A stretch of 64,000 nucleotides of DNA from Ornithinibacter aureus (GCF_009858245.1 NZ_VMSB01000001.1:3291623-3355622), one strand, 5' to 3'. Numbered from the stretch's first letter, positions 35,375 through 43,928 are shown. Numbers and translations are program-made. The notes: generated by a model from the sequence alone, not told the origin.

Positions 35375-36051
35375 CAGTGACGCCGCCCGAGCCTGCTGCC
35401 GATGAGCACGCCGATCGCGACGAGCAACCCACCGACGAGCGCGCCCGCGCCGAAGGTCGTGGCGCTGTCCATCGAGATGGAGGCGTTGGCGTTGGCCGTC
35501 GCCTGGCGCCCCGGGAAGACTCCCTCGGCTGCTGCCGACACACCGGATGCCGTCGGCGCACCTCCCGCGACCGGCGCACCGAGCGCGGTCGTCGCCTCCG
35601 CTGGCACGAGCACCCCGGCGATGTCCTGGTCGAGCGCGGTGAAGAACTGTCCGGCCATCTTCTTCGTGACCCCGGCCAGCATCCGCTGCCCGACGCCACC
35701 GATGGCGCCGCCCACCGAGGCGTCGGCGTCGTAGGTGAGGTCGGTGCCGCCACCGGCCGAGGGTGCGAAGTGCACCATGACCGTCGCGTCGATCGTTCCC
35801 GGGGCGCCGGCCCCGGTGGCCTTCAGCCGCAGCGAGCTCGGCGCGACCTTGTCGTGGAGGGACACCTCCCCGGCGTAGGTGCCCTTGATCGCGGCGACCC
35901 CGGCGGTGACCGACATCGCGTAGCGGTCCTCACCGACGGTGCGCAGCGCCTCGCACCCGGGGATGCAGCGGGCGAGCACGGCTGGGTCCTGGATGGCCTC
36001 CCACACCTGCTCGACGGGTGCGTCGAGGGTCGAACCACCGGAGATCTTCAT
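35374..36051 (-). CDS. CoxG-like SRPBCC protein with C-terminal membrane anchor
   Basis: A 225-residue protein. Residues 1 to about 145 are the SRPBCC/CoxG fold (LDAPVEQVWEAIQDPAVLARCIPGCEAL). Then comes an Ala/Gly/Thr-rich linker and a C-terminal hydrophobic segment (ALVGGLLVAIGVLIGSRLG). CoxG anchors molybdenum hydroxylases to the membrane, which fits its place directly after the large subunit gene with an ATGA overlap at 36051. Confidence 0.9.
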   Translation of the reverse strand: MKISGGSTLDAPVEQVWEAIQDPAVLARCIPGCEALRTVGEDRYAMSVTAGVAAIKGTYAGEVSLHDKVAPSSLRLKATGAGAPGTIDATVMVHFAPSAGGGTDLTYDADASVGGAIGGVGQRMLAGVTKKMAGQFFTALDQDIAGVLVPAEATTALGAPVAGGAPTASGVSAAAEGVFPGRQATANANASISMDSATTFGAGALVGGLLVAIGVLIGSRLGRRH

Positions 36052-38459
36052 CGTGAACCTTCCTGCGCAGGAACGGGGACGGGGGACTGGGCGTGCATGC
36101 GCCGCAGCTCCCACAACTCGGACGGGCTGATCGGCATGGACCGCACGGGGAACCCCTCGGCGTCCTCGATCGCCGAGGCGATGACCGCGGTGACGGGGAT
36201 CGTGCCCGCCTCCCCGGCGCCCTTCAGGCCGAGCGGGTTGAGGGGGCTCGGCGTCTCGAGGTGGTCGGTCTCGACGTGCGGGACCTCGGAGGCGTAGGGC
36301 ATGAGGAAGTCCATGAACGAGGCGTTGAGCAGCTGGCCGGACTCGTCGTAGGCCATCCGCTCGTAGAGGGCACCACCGACGCCCTGGGCGACGCCGCCGT
36401 GCACCTGCCCCTCGACGATCATCGGGTTGATCATGACCCCGCAGTCGTGGATGACGCAGTACCGCAGGATGCGGATCTCGGCGGTCACCGGGTCGGTCTC
36501 GACGATCGCCGCGTGCATGCCGTTGGCGAAGGTGGCCTGGGTGGGGGAGTAGAAGTCCTGCCCCTCGAGCCCCGGTTCCTCGTCGTCGGCAACCGGCGGC
36601 TTGTCGGGGTCGAAGGTGCCGGCGAACTGGGTCGCCGCCTTGGACGACTCGTCGAACGCGTACCGCAGCGGGTTGGAGAGCACGGCCACGGTCGACAGGG
36701 CGATCGAGGTGCCGGGTGCGCCCTTGACCGAGATGACGCCGTCCTCGATCTGCAGGTCGTCGGCCGACACCTCGAGGGCGTCGGCGGCGATCCGCAGCGC
36801 CTTGGCCCGCACCGCCTTGGCGGCCAGCGCCACGGCGTTGCCGGACATCACCGCCCCGCGCGAGGCGAAGGTGCCGACGGCGTAGGCCATCCGCCGGGTG
36901 TCACCGGTGGTGACGTGCACGTCCTCGATCCGCACGCCGAGCTCGTCGGCGACGATCTGCGCGAGCACCGTCTGGTGGCCTTGGCCCTGGGTGGTCAGGC
37001 CGGTGGCGACATTGACCCGGCCACTGGTCTCGACGTGCACGTGCCCGCCCTCGTAGGGCCCGACCCCGGTGCCCTCGACGTAGCAGCCGATCCCGAGCCC
37101 GACCCGACGCCCCTGCGCGGCGGCCTCCTCGCGGTAGGCCGCGAAGTCGTCCCAGCCGACGAGGGCCTTGAGCTTGGCCAGGGATGCCGGGAAGTCGCCG
37201 GAGTCGTACTTCAGCGGCCGCCCGTCCTGGAACATCAGCCCGTGGTCGTAGGGCATCTCCTCGGGCTGGATGAAGTTGCGCGCTCGAACCTCGGCCCGGT
37301 CGATGCCCAGGTGCGCCGCGACGGCATCCATCGTGCGTTCCATCGCGTAGCAACCCTGCGGGCGGCCGGCGCCCCGGTACGGCGTCACCAGGACGGTGTT
37401 GGTGAACAGGGACCAGAACTCCACCCGGTAGGCGCCGGGCTTGTACGGGCCGAGCAGCTGGGTGGCCGTGATGATCGGGACGATGATGCCGTACGGGGTG
37501 TAGGCACCGTTGTCGTGCCAGAACTGCACGTCGAGGGCGAGCAGGTGGCCATCGTCGTCGAAGCCGACGGTGACCTGCTGAAGCTGCCCGCGCTCGTGGG
37601 AGCTGGAGATGAAGTGCTCGCGGCGGTCCTCGGTCCACTTCACGTCGCGGCCGAGCAACCGGGCCGCCCACGGGACGAGGACCTCCTCGGGCCACGGGTG
37701 CATGATCTTCACGCCGAACCCGCCGCCCACGTCGGGGGCGATGCACTCGACCTTGGCGAGCGGCATCCCCAGCTTGGCGGCCACGGCCGCCCGCACGCCG
37801 GTGGAGGTCTGCGTCGAGGAGTAGATGCGCAGTGAGCCCTCGTCGGCGTCCCAGCGGGCGAAGACGCCCTTGCCCTCCATCGGCATGCACGCGCTGCGCT
37901 CGATCTCGAGGTCGATGGTGAGGGTGTTCGGCGCGGCTTCCATCGCGGCCGTGACGTCACCGACCTCCTGGAGCAGGTGGGCGGCGATGTTGCCGGGGGC
38001 GTCGTCGTGCACGAGGGTCTGCGCGGCGCGGGCGGCCTCGACCCCGACGACGACGGGAAGGCTCTCGTAGGTCACCCGGATGCGCTGGGCGGCGTCCTCG
38101 GCGAGGTAGCGGTCGCGGGCGATGACCATGACGACCGCCTCGCCGACGTGGTTGACCTCGTCCTTGGCCAGGCAGTACCCGGTGCGCGGGTGGGTGAGCG
38201 CCGGGTGGGGGATGAGCACCGGCAACGGCTCGGCGACCCGGCCGGTGAGGTCCTCCCACGTGTAGATCGCCTCGACGCCGTCGACCTCCCACGCGTCGTC
38301 GATGTCGATGTCGACGATCCGGGCGTGGGCGTGCGGGCTGCGCACGAACGCGGCGCTCAGTGCCCCGAGCCCGAGGTCGTCGAGGTAGCGACCGTTGCCG
38401 GTGAGCAGGCGGGGGTCCTCGCGGCGCTGGACGCGCTCGCCGAACTGACGCGTGCTCAT
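36048..38459 (-). CDS. Molybdenum hydroxylase large subunit (xanthine dehydrogenase/CoxL-like)
   Basis: An 803-residue molybdopterin-cytosine-dinucleotide-binding subunit. It opens with FGERVQRREDPRLLTGNGRYLDD. The active-site loop near residue 360 reads PYRGAGRPQG, not the AYRCSFR loop of true CO dehydrogenase, so it is a hydroxylase of another substrate. The catalytic Glu is in KGAGEAGTIP near residue 748. Start/stop overlaps tie it to the FeS gene (ATGA at 38459) and CoxG gene. Given the adjoining uracil-type permease and the barbiturase-family enzyme, uracil/thymine oxidation to barbiturates is the leading hypothesis; xanthine, from GuaD, is the alternative. Confidence 0.92.
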   Translation of the reverse strand: MSTRQFGERVQRREDPRLLTGNGRYLDDLGLGALSAAFVRSPHAHARIVDIDIDDAWEVDGVEAIYTWEDLTGRVAEPLPVLIPHPALTHPRTGYCLAKDEVNHVGEAVVMVIARDRYLAEDAAQRIRVTYESLPVVVGVEAARAAQTLVHDDAPGNIAAHLLQEVGDVTAAMEAAPNTLTIDLEIERSACMPMEGKGVFARWDADEGSLRIYSSTQTSTGVRAAVAAKLGMPLAKVECIAPDVGGGFGVKIMHPWPEEVLVPWAARLLGRDVKWTEDRREHFISSSHERGQLQQVTVGFDDDGHLLALDVQFWHDNGAYTPYGIIVPIITATQLLGPYKPGAYRVEFWSLFTNTVLVTPYRGAGRPQGCYAMERTMDAVAAHLGIDRAEVRARNFIQPEEMPYDHGLMFQDGRPLKYDSGDFPASLAKLKALVGWDDFAAYREEAAAQGRRVGLGIGCYVEGTGVGPYEGGHVHVETSGRVNVATGLTTQGQGHQTVLAQIVADELGVRIEDVHVTTGDTRRMAYAVGTFASRGAVMSGNAVALAAKAVRAKALRIAADALEVSADDLQIEDGVISVKGAPGTSIALSTVAVLSNPLRYAFDESSKAATQFAGTFDPDKPPVADDEEPGLEGQDFYSPTQATFANGMHAAIVETDPVTAEIRILRYCVIHDCGVMINPMIVEGQVHGGVAQGVGGALYERMAYDESGQLLNASFMDFLMPYASEVPHVETDHLETPSPLNPLGLKGAGEAGTIPVTAVIASAIEDAEGFPVRSMPISPSELWELRRMHAQSPVPVPAQEGSR

Positions 38460-39034
38460 GCGCGGCTCCCGCCCTCGCCGTCGGGCGTACCGAGATCGAC
38501 CAATTGGTCGATCTCGGTACGGTCCGAGCGGTCTCGGCGGATCTCGGCGGCGCGGCAGACCGCCGACACGATGTTCTGGTACCCCGTGCAGCGGCACAGG
38601 TTGCCCGAGATCGCCTCGCGGGCCTGCTCGGGGGTGGGGTCGGGGTTGTCCTCGAGGTAGGCGGTGATCGTCGTGACGAACCCGGGGGTGCAGAACCCGC
38701 ACTGAAGGGCGTGGCACTCGGTGAAGGCCTGCTGCACCGGGCTGAGGTTCTCGGGGTCGTTGCCGATGCCCTCGATCGTCGTCACCTCGTGGCGTTGCGC
38801 GCTGACGGCGAACATCAGGCACGCGCGCACCGGCTGCCCGTCGACGAGCACCGTGCACGCCCCGCACACGCCGTGCTCGCAGCCGACGTGGGTGCCGGTG
38901 AGGCCGAGGTCGTGGCGCAGGAAGTCCGACAGCAGGCGGCGGGCGGGGGCGGATGCCGTGCGCGTCACCCCGTTGACGCGCAGGCTGATGCGCAGCAGCT
39001 GCTCGGGGGGCGTGTCGGTCGTCTGCTCGCTCAT
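38456..39034 (-). CDS. Molybdenum hydroxylase 2Fe-2S subunit (CoxS-like), repeat-extended
   Basis: A 192-residue iron-sulfur subunit. The plant-type ferredoxin cluster motif GCEHGVCGACTVLVDG is near residue 52 and the second cluster motif CGFCTPG...CRCTGYQN at 113-150, so both 2Fe-2S centres are complete. The usual domain ends near AVCRAAEIRRD; the last ~25 residues (RTEIDQLVDLGTPDGEGGSRA) come from a family-B repeat, so the C-terminus is longer than the typical ~160-170. ATGA overlaps link it to CoxM and CoxL genes. Confidence 0.92.
   Translation of the reverse strand: MSEQTTDTPPEQLLRISLRVNGVTRTASAPARRLLSDFLRHDLGLTGTHVGCEHGVCGACTVLVDGQPVRACLMFAVSAQRHEVTTIEGIGNDPENLSPVQQAFTECHALQCGFCTPGFVTTITAYLEDNPDPTPEQAREAISGNLCRCTGYQNIVSAVCRAAEIRRDRSDRTEIDQLVDLGTPDGEGGSRA
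38487..38520. repeat. Family B repeat, perfect 34-base palindrome, inside the CoxS-like gene
   Basis: A perfect palindrome running from GTACCGAGATCGACC to its complement, centred on CCAATTGG. It contains the same heart (GACCAATTGGTC) as the arrays at 25.5 and 27.6 kb. It codes for part of the C-terminal extension of the FeS subunit. Confidence 0.92.
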
Positions 39035-39933
39035 GCGACGGACTCGTGGGCGGTGGTGGATGCCGGGTCGGCTGCGGGTGTCGGCTGGGTGGCCGTCGCC
39101 AGGGCGCGGCGGGTGAGCTCGGCCGCGAGCATCCGGCGGTAGTCGGCGGTGGCGTGGATGTCGCCCTCGGGGTCGACGAACTCGCGCACGGCGTCGGTGA
39201 CCTCGTCGGGCACCGGTGCCCCGGCATCCCAGCCGCCGAGCACCGGGGTCAGGTCGAGCACCGACGGCACGGGCGTCACGGACACGAAGCCCGCGCGGGC
39301 GCCGACCACGACACCGTCCGCGACGTCGACGGCCACGGCCACCCCCGCCAGGGCGTAGTCGCCGTGGCGGCGGCTGGACTCGAGGAAGGCCGTGCGGGTG
39401 GCGGGGGCGAACCGGGTGAAGCGCACCGCCTCGACGAGCTCGTCCTCGGCCAGGGTCGTCTCGAGCGGGCCGAGGAAGAAGTCGGTCGCGGCGATCTCGC
39501 GGCGGCCACCGGGCCCGACCGCCTCGAGGACACCGTCGGTCAGCACGAGCACGGAGGGCATCTCGCCGGCCGGGTCGGCGTGGGCGATCGAGCCGACGGT
39601 GGTGCCGCGGTTGCGGATCGCCGGGTGGGCGACGTTGCGCAGGGCCTGGCGCAGCAGGGGCAGGGCGGTGGCGGCCTCGTCGTGCTGCTCGAGCCCGGCG
39701 TGGCGGACGAGCGCACCGATGCGCACCGCGGTGTCGGTGACGTGCACGGCATCCAACCCGGCCACGCCGTTGATGTCGACGAGGTGGCCCGGGGTGGCCA
39801 GGCGCATCGACAGCACCGGGATGAGGCTCTGGCCGCCGGCGAGGACCTTGCCGTCGTGGCCGACCTCGCCGAGCACGGCGACGGCCTCGTCGACGGTGGT
39901 GGGGGCGTGGTGCACGAACGGTCCGGGTTTCAC
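39031..39933 (-). CDS. Molybdenum hydroxylase FAD subunit (CoxM-like)
   Basis: A 300-residue FAD-binding subunit. The first flavin loop AGGQSLIPVLSMRL is near residue 32 and the second, TTVGSIAHADPAGE, near residue 108; a CO-dehydrogenase flavoprotein C-terminal domain follows from about residue 175. GTG at 39933 is chosen since KPGPFVHHAPTTVDEA is the usual family start. It is the first gene of the five-gene Mo-hydroxylase/CoxG/amidase operon. Confidence 0.92.
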   Translation of the reverse strand: MKPGPFVHHAPTTVDEAVAVLGEVGHDGKVLAGGQSLIPVLSMRLATPGHLVDINGVAGLDAVHVTDTAVRIGALVRHAGLEQHDEAATALPLLRQALRNVAHPAIRNRGTTVGSIAHADPAGEMPSVLVLTDGVLEAVGPGGRREIAATDFFLGPLETTLAEDELVEAVRFTRFAPATRTAFLESSRRHGDYALAGVAVAVDVADGVVVGARAGFVSVTPVPSVLDLTPVLGGWDAGAPVPDEVTDAVREFVDPEGDIHATADYRRMLAAELTRRALATATQPTPAADPASTTAHESVA

Positions 39934-39964
39934 CTGGTCGATCCTGCCTGTCGAGGGGTGGTGG

Positions 39965-40014
39965 GAAAAGGGGCACCCCGCCCGGGTGCTCGAGGGGTCG
40001 ACCCGGGCGGGGTG
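39965..40014 (-). terminator. Terminator of the permease gene
   Basis: Perfect 14-base arms CACCCCGCCCGGGT (39974-39987) and complement (40001-40014). On the minus strand the stem is followed by CCCCTTTTCCC, a convincing T-tract. It ends permease transcription before the Mo-hydroxylase operon, which therefore needs its own promoter or read-through. Confidence 0.85.
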
Positions 40015-40024
40015 GTCGTTGGGG

Positions 40025-41500
40025 CTACTTCCGGTCGGTGGAGCCCGGGTAGCCGTCCTGGTAGAGGTCGTCGATCTGGTCCGCGTCACCGTAGACGTAG
40101 TCCCCGACGGCCAGCGCCGTGCCGTCCGCGTGCTCGCGCAGCTCGGACGGGGCGATCGAGCGGGCCAGGTGGTAGCCGGCGATCGCGACGATGGTGCCGA
40201 GGGCGATGCCGCTCAGGGTGAAGTCGTCGCTGATCTGCATCTTGACGTCGCCGATGCCGATGACGATGCCCGCGGCGAGCGGCACGAGGTTGATCGGGTT
40301 CGCGAAGTCGACCCCGTTCTCCTTCCAGATCTTGGCGCCGAGCAGGCCGATCATGCCGTAGAGGACGACCGTGATGCCGCCGAGGACGCCACCGGGGATG
40401 GAGGCCACGAGGGCGCCGAACTTCGGGGAGAGACCGAACAGGATCGCGACCGCCGCGGCCACGTAGTAGGCGGCGGTGGAGTAGACCCGGGTCGCCGCCA
40501 TGACACCGATGTTCTCGGCGTAGGTCGTCGTCGGGGAGCCACCGAAGGTCGCGGCGACGGCGGTGCCGATGCCGTCACCGGCGATGGCGCGACCCATGAC
40601 GGGGTCGAGGTCGTGGCCGGTCATCTCGGCGACGGCCTTGACGTGGCCGGTGTTCTCCGCGACCAGGGCGATGACCGCGGGGATGACGAGGATGATGGCC
40701 GTCATCGAGAAGCTCGGGAGGTGCCACCCGACGATCTCCTTGCCGTCGGCGCCCATCATCGTCTTGGCGGGCAGCCCGAACCAGGCGGCGTCACCGAGCC
40801 CGGCGGTGTTCCACCGCAGGTGCTCGGTGGCCTCGGTGGCTCCGCCGAGCACGGAGGTGATCGGGCCCGTCGCGGTGTCGAGCAGCCAGGACAGCGCCGT
40901 GCCGAAGATCAGCGCGAGGAAGATCGCGATCCGGCCGATGAAGCCGCGGAACGCGACCGCGACGACCACCGTGAAGAGCATCGTCGCGAAGGCGACCCAC
41001 TGGTCCTGGGGCCAGTAGATGTTCGCGACGACCGGGGCGAGGTTGAAGCCGATGAGCATGACGACCGCACCGGTGACCGCCGGCGGCAGCGCCTTGTGCA
41101 GGACCGAGGGGCCGGCGACGTGGATGAGCAGGCCCACGGCCGCCAGCACGAGGCCGGCGACGAGGATGGCGCCGGTGACGTCCGCGCTCGTCGCGCCCTC
41201 CTGGGCCCGGATCGCGGCCACGGCACCGACGAAGGCCGCCGAGGTGCCGAGGTAGCTGGGGACCTTGCCCTGCACGATGAGGAGGAACAGGATCGTCGCG
41301 ATGCCGCTCATCATGATCGCGAGCTGGGCGTTCAGGCCCATGACGAGTGGGAAGACGAACGTCGCCCCGAACATGGCGACGACGTGCTGCGCGCCCAGAC
41401 CGACCGTCTTGCCCCACGAGAGGCGTTCGTCGGGGGCGACGACGCCCCCGGCCGCCACCTCAGCGGCGTCCTTGACCTTCCAACCGAGACCGAGTGCCAT
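40025..41500 (-). CDS. uraA: NCS2-family nucleobase permease, uracil type
   Basis: A 491-residue permease with about 14 membrane segments. The substrate-site motifs follow the uracil (UraA/PyrP) pattern: ENTGHVKAVAEMTG near residue 280 and GGSPTTTYAENIGVMAATRVYS at about 320-340. Xanthine/urate carriers instead carry the QNxGxxxxTGV/ASR-type motif, so uracil or thymine uptake is favoured. ATG at 41500 with GGGAGGT upstream. It lies between the Mo-hydroxylase operon and the PucR gene. Confidence 0.92.
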   Translation of the reverse strand: MALGLGWKVKDAAEVAAGGVVAPDERLSWGKTVGLGAQHVVAMFGATFVFPLVMGLNAQLAIMMSGIATILFLLIVQGKVPSYLGTSAAFVGAVAAIRAQEGATSADVTGAILVAGLVLAAVGLLIHVAGPSVLHKALPPAVTGAVVMLIGFNLAPVVANIYWPQDQWVAFATMLFTVVVAVAFRGFIGRIAIFLALIFGTALSWLLDTATGPITSVLGGATEATEHLRWNTAGLGDAAWFGLPAKTMMGADGKEIVGWHLPSFSMTAIILVIPAVIALVAENTGHVKAVAEMTGHDLDPVMGRAIAGDGIGTAVAATFGGSPTTTYAENIGVMAATRVYSTAAYYVAAAVAILFGLSPKFGALVASIPGGVLGGITVVLYGMIGLLGAKIWKENGVDFANPINLVPLAAGIVIGIGDVKMQISDDFTLSGIALGTIVAIAGYHLARSIAPSELREHADGTALAVGDYVYGDADQIDDLYQDGYPGSTDRK

Positions 41501-41650
41501 GAGCGGGGACCTCCCTTGTCTGACCGCGGCACCAGTGACGCGGCTCACCTAGCAGTGATACAGGCAAGGTAGTGACCCCCCGTGCGCGACATGCTCGGCA
41601 ATCATTGACAGCCGGATGCCGTGATGCATGGCAATCGTGCGCAGGTGCCC
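41501..41650. promoter_or_regulatory. Promoter region of the permease, candidate regulator sites
   Basis: This 150-base gap lies between the permease start and the pucR-like stop, both on the minus strand. It contains TCGGCAATCATTGACA (41595-41610) and a TGGCAATCG word (41630-41638), similar to words before arcC and hyuA. They are candidate PucR-type operators. Confidence 0.35.
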
Positions 41651-43024
41651 TCAGATGCCGCGCATCTGGTGGATCCGCAGGGCCAGGGCGAGGGTGAGCC
41701 GCAGCTGGGCATCGGTGGTGAACGGGCCGAGCATCCGCTCGAGCTTGGCGATCCGGTAGCGCAGCGTGTTGTAGTGGAAGAACAGCTGCCGGGCGGTCTC
41801 GGCGACGTTGATGTTGGTGTCGATGAGCACGCTCAGGGTGCGGCGCAGGTCCTCGTTCTCCGGGGAGTCGTCGGTGGCGAGCTCGCCGAGGGACTCGTCG
41901 ACGAACCGGCGCAGGTCGGCCCCGTCGGGGATGAGGGCGAGCAGGCGGTAGATGCCCAACGCGTCGAAGTGGGTCAGGGCCGACTCCCCGTGCATCTGTC
42001 GCCCGACGTGCACCGCCTTGCGGGCCTCGGCGTAGGCGGCCGGCAGGTCACCCACCGACGTGATCGGTCGCGACACCCCGGTCGAGAAGCTGCGCCGGCC
42101 GCCACCGCCGTCGCCGCGCACCACCTTGGCGATGTCCGCGACGGTCCGCATCACGGCATCCGCGGATGCCGTGGGGTCGGCCGGGAGCAGGGCGACGACC
42201 TCCTGGCTGAAGCCCGCGACGGGCACGCTCGCGTCGCGCGCGCGCACGGCCTGCACCCACGCCCGCACGAAGCGTTCCTGCAGGCCCCGGACCTCCTCGG
42301 GGGAGCGGGTGGTCTGTTCGTCGTTCTCGTCGGTCTCGGCCACGACGACGACGACCGGCCGCGCGAGGTTCCAGCCCAGGGACGCGGCGTGCGACACGGC
42401 ATCCCCCGACTCCCCGGCGCGACCGGCGAGGGCGTCGCGCAGGAACTCGGCCCGGTACTTGCCCTCGACGGCGGCGACCGCCTGCTCCTTGGTGATGGCC
42501 AGGGCGGCGACGGTCGCGGCACGTTCGAGCATGTGCACGTCGGTGGGGGTGAGGGCGGCGTCGGGGGAGAAGGCGCCGAGCAACCCGTGGTCGGAACCGC
42601 CGGCGACGATCTTGACCAGGGCGCGGGTGGGTTCGGCCCCGGTCGTGGTGCCGTCGCGCTCGCCGACGGGTTCGGACTCGACGAGCAGGCGCCCGGTGCG
42701 GTCGAAGCAGGGGAGGGCACGCACCCGCTCGACCTCGCTCTCGTCGCCGGCGATGGCGAGCACGCGACCGTCGGTGGTGGTCACGAGCGCCGCGCCACCG
42801 AAGAACCCGGCGACGGCGTCACACACGTCGTGGAGGGACCCGCCGGCGAGGACCACCCGGACGAGGATGCGGTGCACCTCGTCCTCGCGCTCGAGGAGGG
42901 CGGCCTGGTGGGCGACGACCTGCTCGAGGGTCCGGACGCGCGCGGCAGAGTCCTGCGGGAGGGTGTCGGCGGACGATGGCAAGGTCTGTGCGTCTCGCGG
43001 CCGATCGTTGTCAACAATGACCAT
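41651..43024 (-). CDS. PucR-family transcriptional regulator
   Basis: A 457-residue regulator of the PucR/CdaR type, typical of purine and nucleobase catabolism. A coiled N-terminal segment (ARVRTLEQVVAHQAALLERED) leads to a GAF-like sensing domain, a GGDEF-like (CdaR) domain around residues 230-340, and the C-terminal PucR HTH (INVAETARQLFFHYNTLRYRIAKLERMLG). ATG at 43024. It is divergent from the DUF2877-fdrA-DUF1116 operon with only 34 bases between the start codons, so a shared, tightly packed control region is expected. Ligand unknown. Confidence 0.93.
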   Translation of the reverse strand: MVIVDNDRPRDAQTLPSSADTLPQDSAARVRTLEQVVAHQAALLEREDEVHRILVRVVLAGGSLHDVCDAVAGFFGGAALVTTTDGRVLAIAGDESEVERVRALPCFDRTGRLLVESEPVGERDGTTTGAEPTRALVKIVAGGSDHGLLGAFSPDAALTPTDVHMLERAATVAALAITKEQAVAAVEGKYRAEFLRDALAGRAGESGDAVSHAASLGWNLARPVVVVVAETDENDEQTTRSPEEVRGLQERFVRAWVQAVRARDASVPVAGFSQEVVALLPADPTASADAVMRTVADIAKVVRGDGGGGRRSFSTGVSRPITSVGDLPAAYAEARKAVHVGRQMHGESALTHFDALGIYRLLALIPDGADLRRFVDESLGELATDDSPENEDLRRTLSVLIDTNINVAETARQLFFHYNTLRYRIAKLERMLGPFTTDAQLRLTLALALRIHQMRGI

Positions 43025-43058
43025 CCGGCCACTGTAGACCCGTCGCTAGCGTCGCCGT

Positions 43059-43928
43059 ATGCCGTTCTCTGCCGGTTCAGGTCACAGGGGCCTCGCCGTG
43101 GGCCCGTCGCGACAGCGGGTGCCCGGGGCGGTCTCCGCCCTCAGCGCCGACCTCGTGCGCGGTCCGTTGGTGCGGGCCACCGTGCTGGGGTCCCACGCCC
43201 CCGGGCTGTACCTGGACGTCGCCGGCGCCGTGGTGCCGGTCGTCACCGCGGATGCCGTGCCGCTCGCGACCGCCGTTCGGCTCGCCGTGGCCTCGGCCGT
43301 CGCCCCGTGGCGCGGGCTTGCCGCTGGTGACGCCGTGCTCGTGGGGGAGGGGCTGATCCGGCTGCCGGGCTGCGACATCGCGGCCGTGCGCACCTGGCGC
43401 CCCGCCCGGGTGCGGCCCGTCACCCATGACCAGCACTCATTGCACTCCAGCCACGTGCACTCCAGCCACGTGCACTCCAGCGACCGCCCCACCCGAGCGC
43501 AGGCGGAACGCTGCGTCGCCGCCCTCATCGGTCGCGGGCCGGGCCTGACCCCTGCCGGTGACGACGCGCTCGCCGGCATCCTGCTCGTGGCACACGCCCA
43601 CGGCGTGGCCGGGGAGGTGGCTGAGGCCGTGCGCGCACTCCTGACGTCGACGACCGCGGTGTCCGCCGCGCTCCTGCACGCCGCGGCCGACGGCTACGCA
43701 GCCGCCACCGTCGTCGCCCTCGTCGACGCCGCCGTGGCCGGTGACCCAGCCGCTGTGGCCCGGGCCCTTCCGGCGGTGCTCGCCATCGGCCACACCTCCG
43801 GCGCCGACCTGGTCATCGGTGTCTCCGCCGCCCTGCGCCACCTGCGCCCCCTGCGTCAACTGGGCCACCTGGGCCAGACCCCCACCAGCACCTCCCACAC
43901 CACCCCCACCGGATGGAGCGCCGCATGA
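43059..43928 (+). CDS. DUF2877 protein (AllH/YlbF-like), FdrA-complex subunit
   Basis: A 289-residue DUF2877 protein. The second half has the GRGPGLTPAGDDALAGIL motif near residue 155, the most conserved part of this family. In E. coli the homologue works with FdrA and a DUF1116 protein in carbamoyl transfer from oxalurate during allantoin fermentation. A TAGCGT -10-like hexamer ends 7 bases before the ATG, so the transcript is probably leaderless. It overlaps fdrA by 4 bases. The segment HSLHSSHVHSSHVHSSD near residue 127 is a small in-frame repeat. Confidence 0.88.
   Translation: MPFSAGSGHRGLAVGPSRQRVPGAVSALSADLVRGPLVRATVLGSHAPGLYLDVAGAVVPVVTADAVPLATAVRLAVASAVAPWRGLAAGDAVLVGEGLIRLPGCDIAAVRTWRPARVRPVTHDQHSLHSSHVHSSHVHSSDRPTRAQAERCVAALIGRGPGLTPAGDDALAGILLVAHAHGVAGEVAEAVRALLTSTTAVSAALLHAAADGYAAATVVALVDAAVAGDPAAVARALPAVLAIGHTSGADLVIGVSAALRHLRPLRQLGHLGQTPTSTSHTTPTGWSAA

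Noticed and set aside
36048-39933. Aerobic CO dehydrogenase operon
   Set aside because: Gene order resembles coxMSL, but the large-subunit loop is PYRGAGR rather than the CO-specific Cys-containing loop, and neighbours are nucleobase genes.
40025-41500. Xanthine or urate permease
   Set aside because: The substrate-site motifs match uracil carriers better than xanthine/urate carriers.
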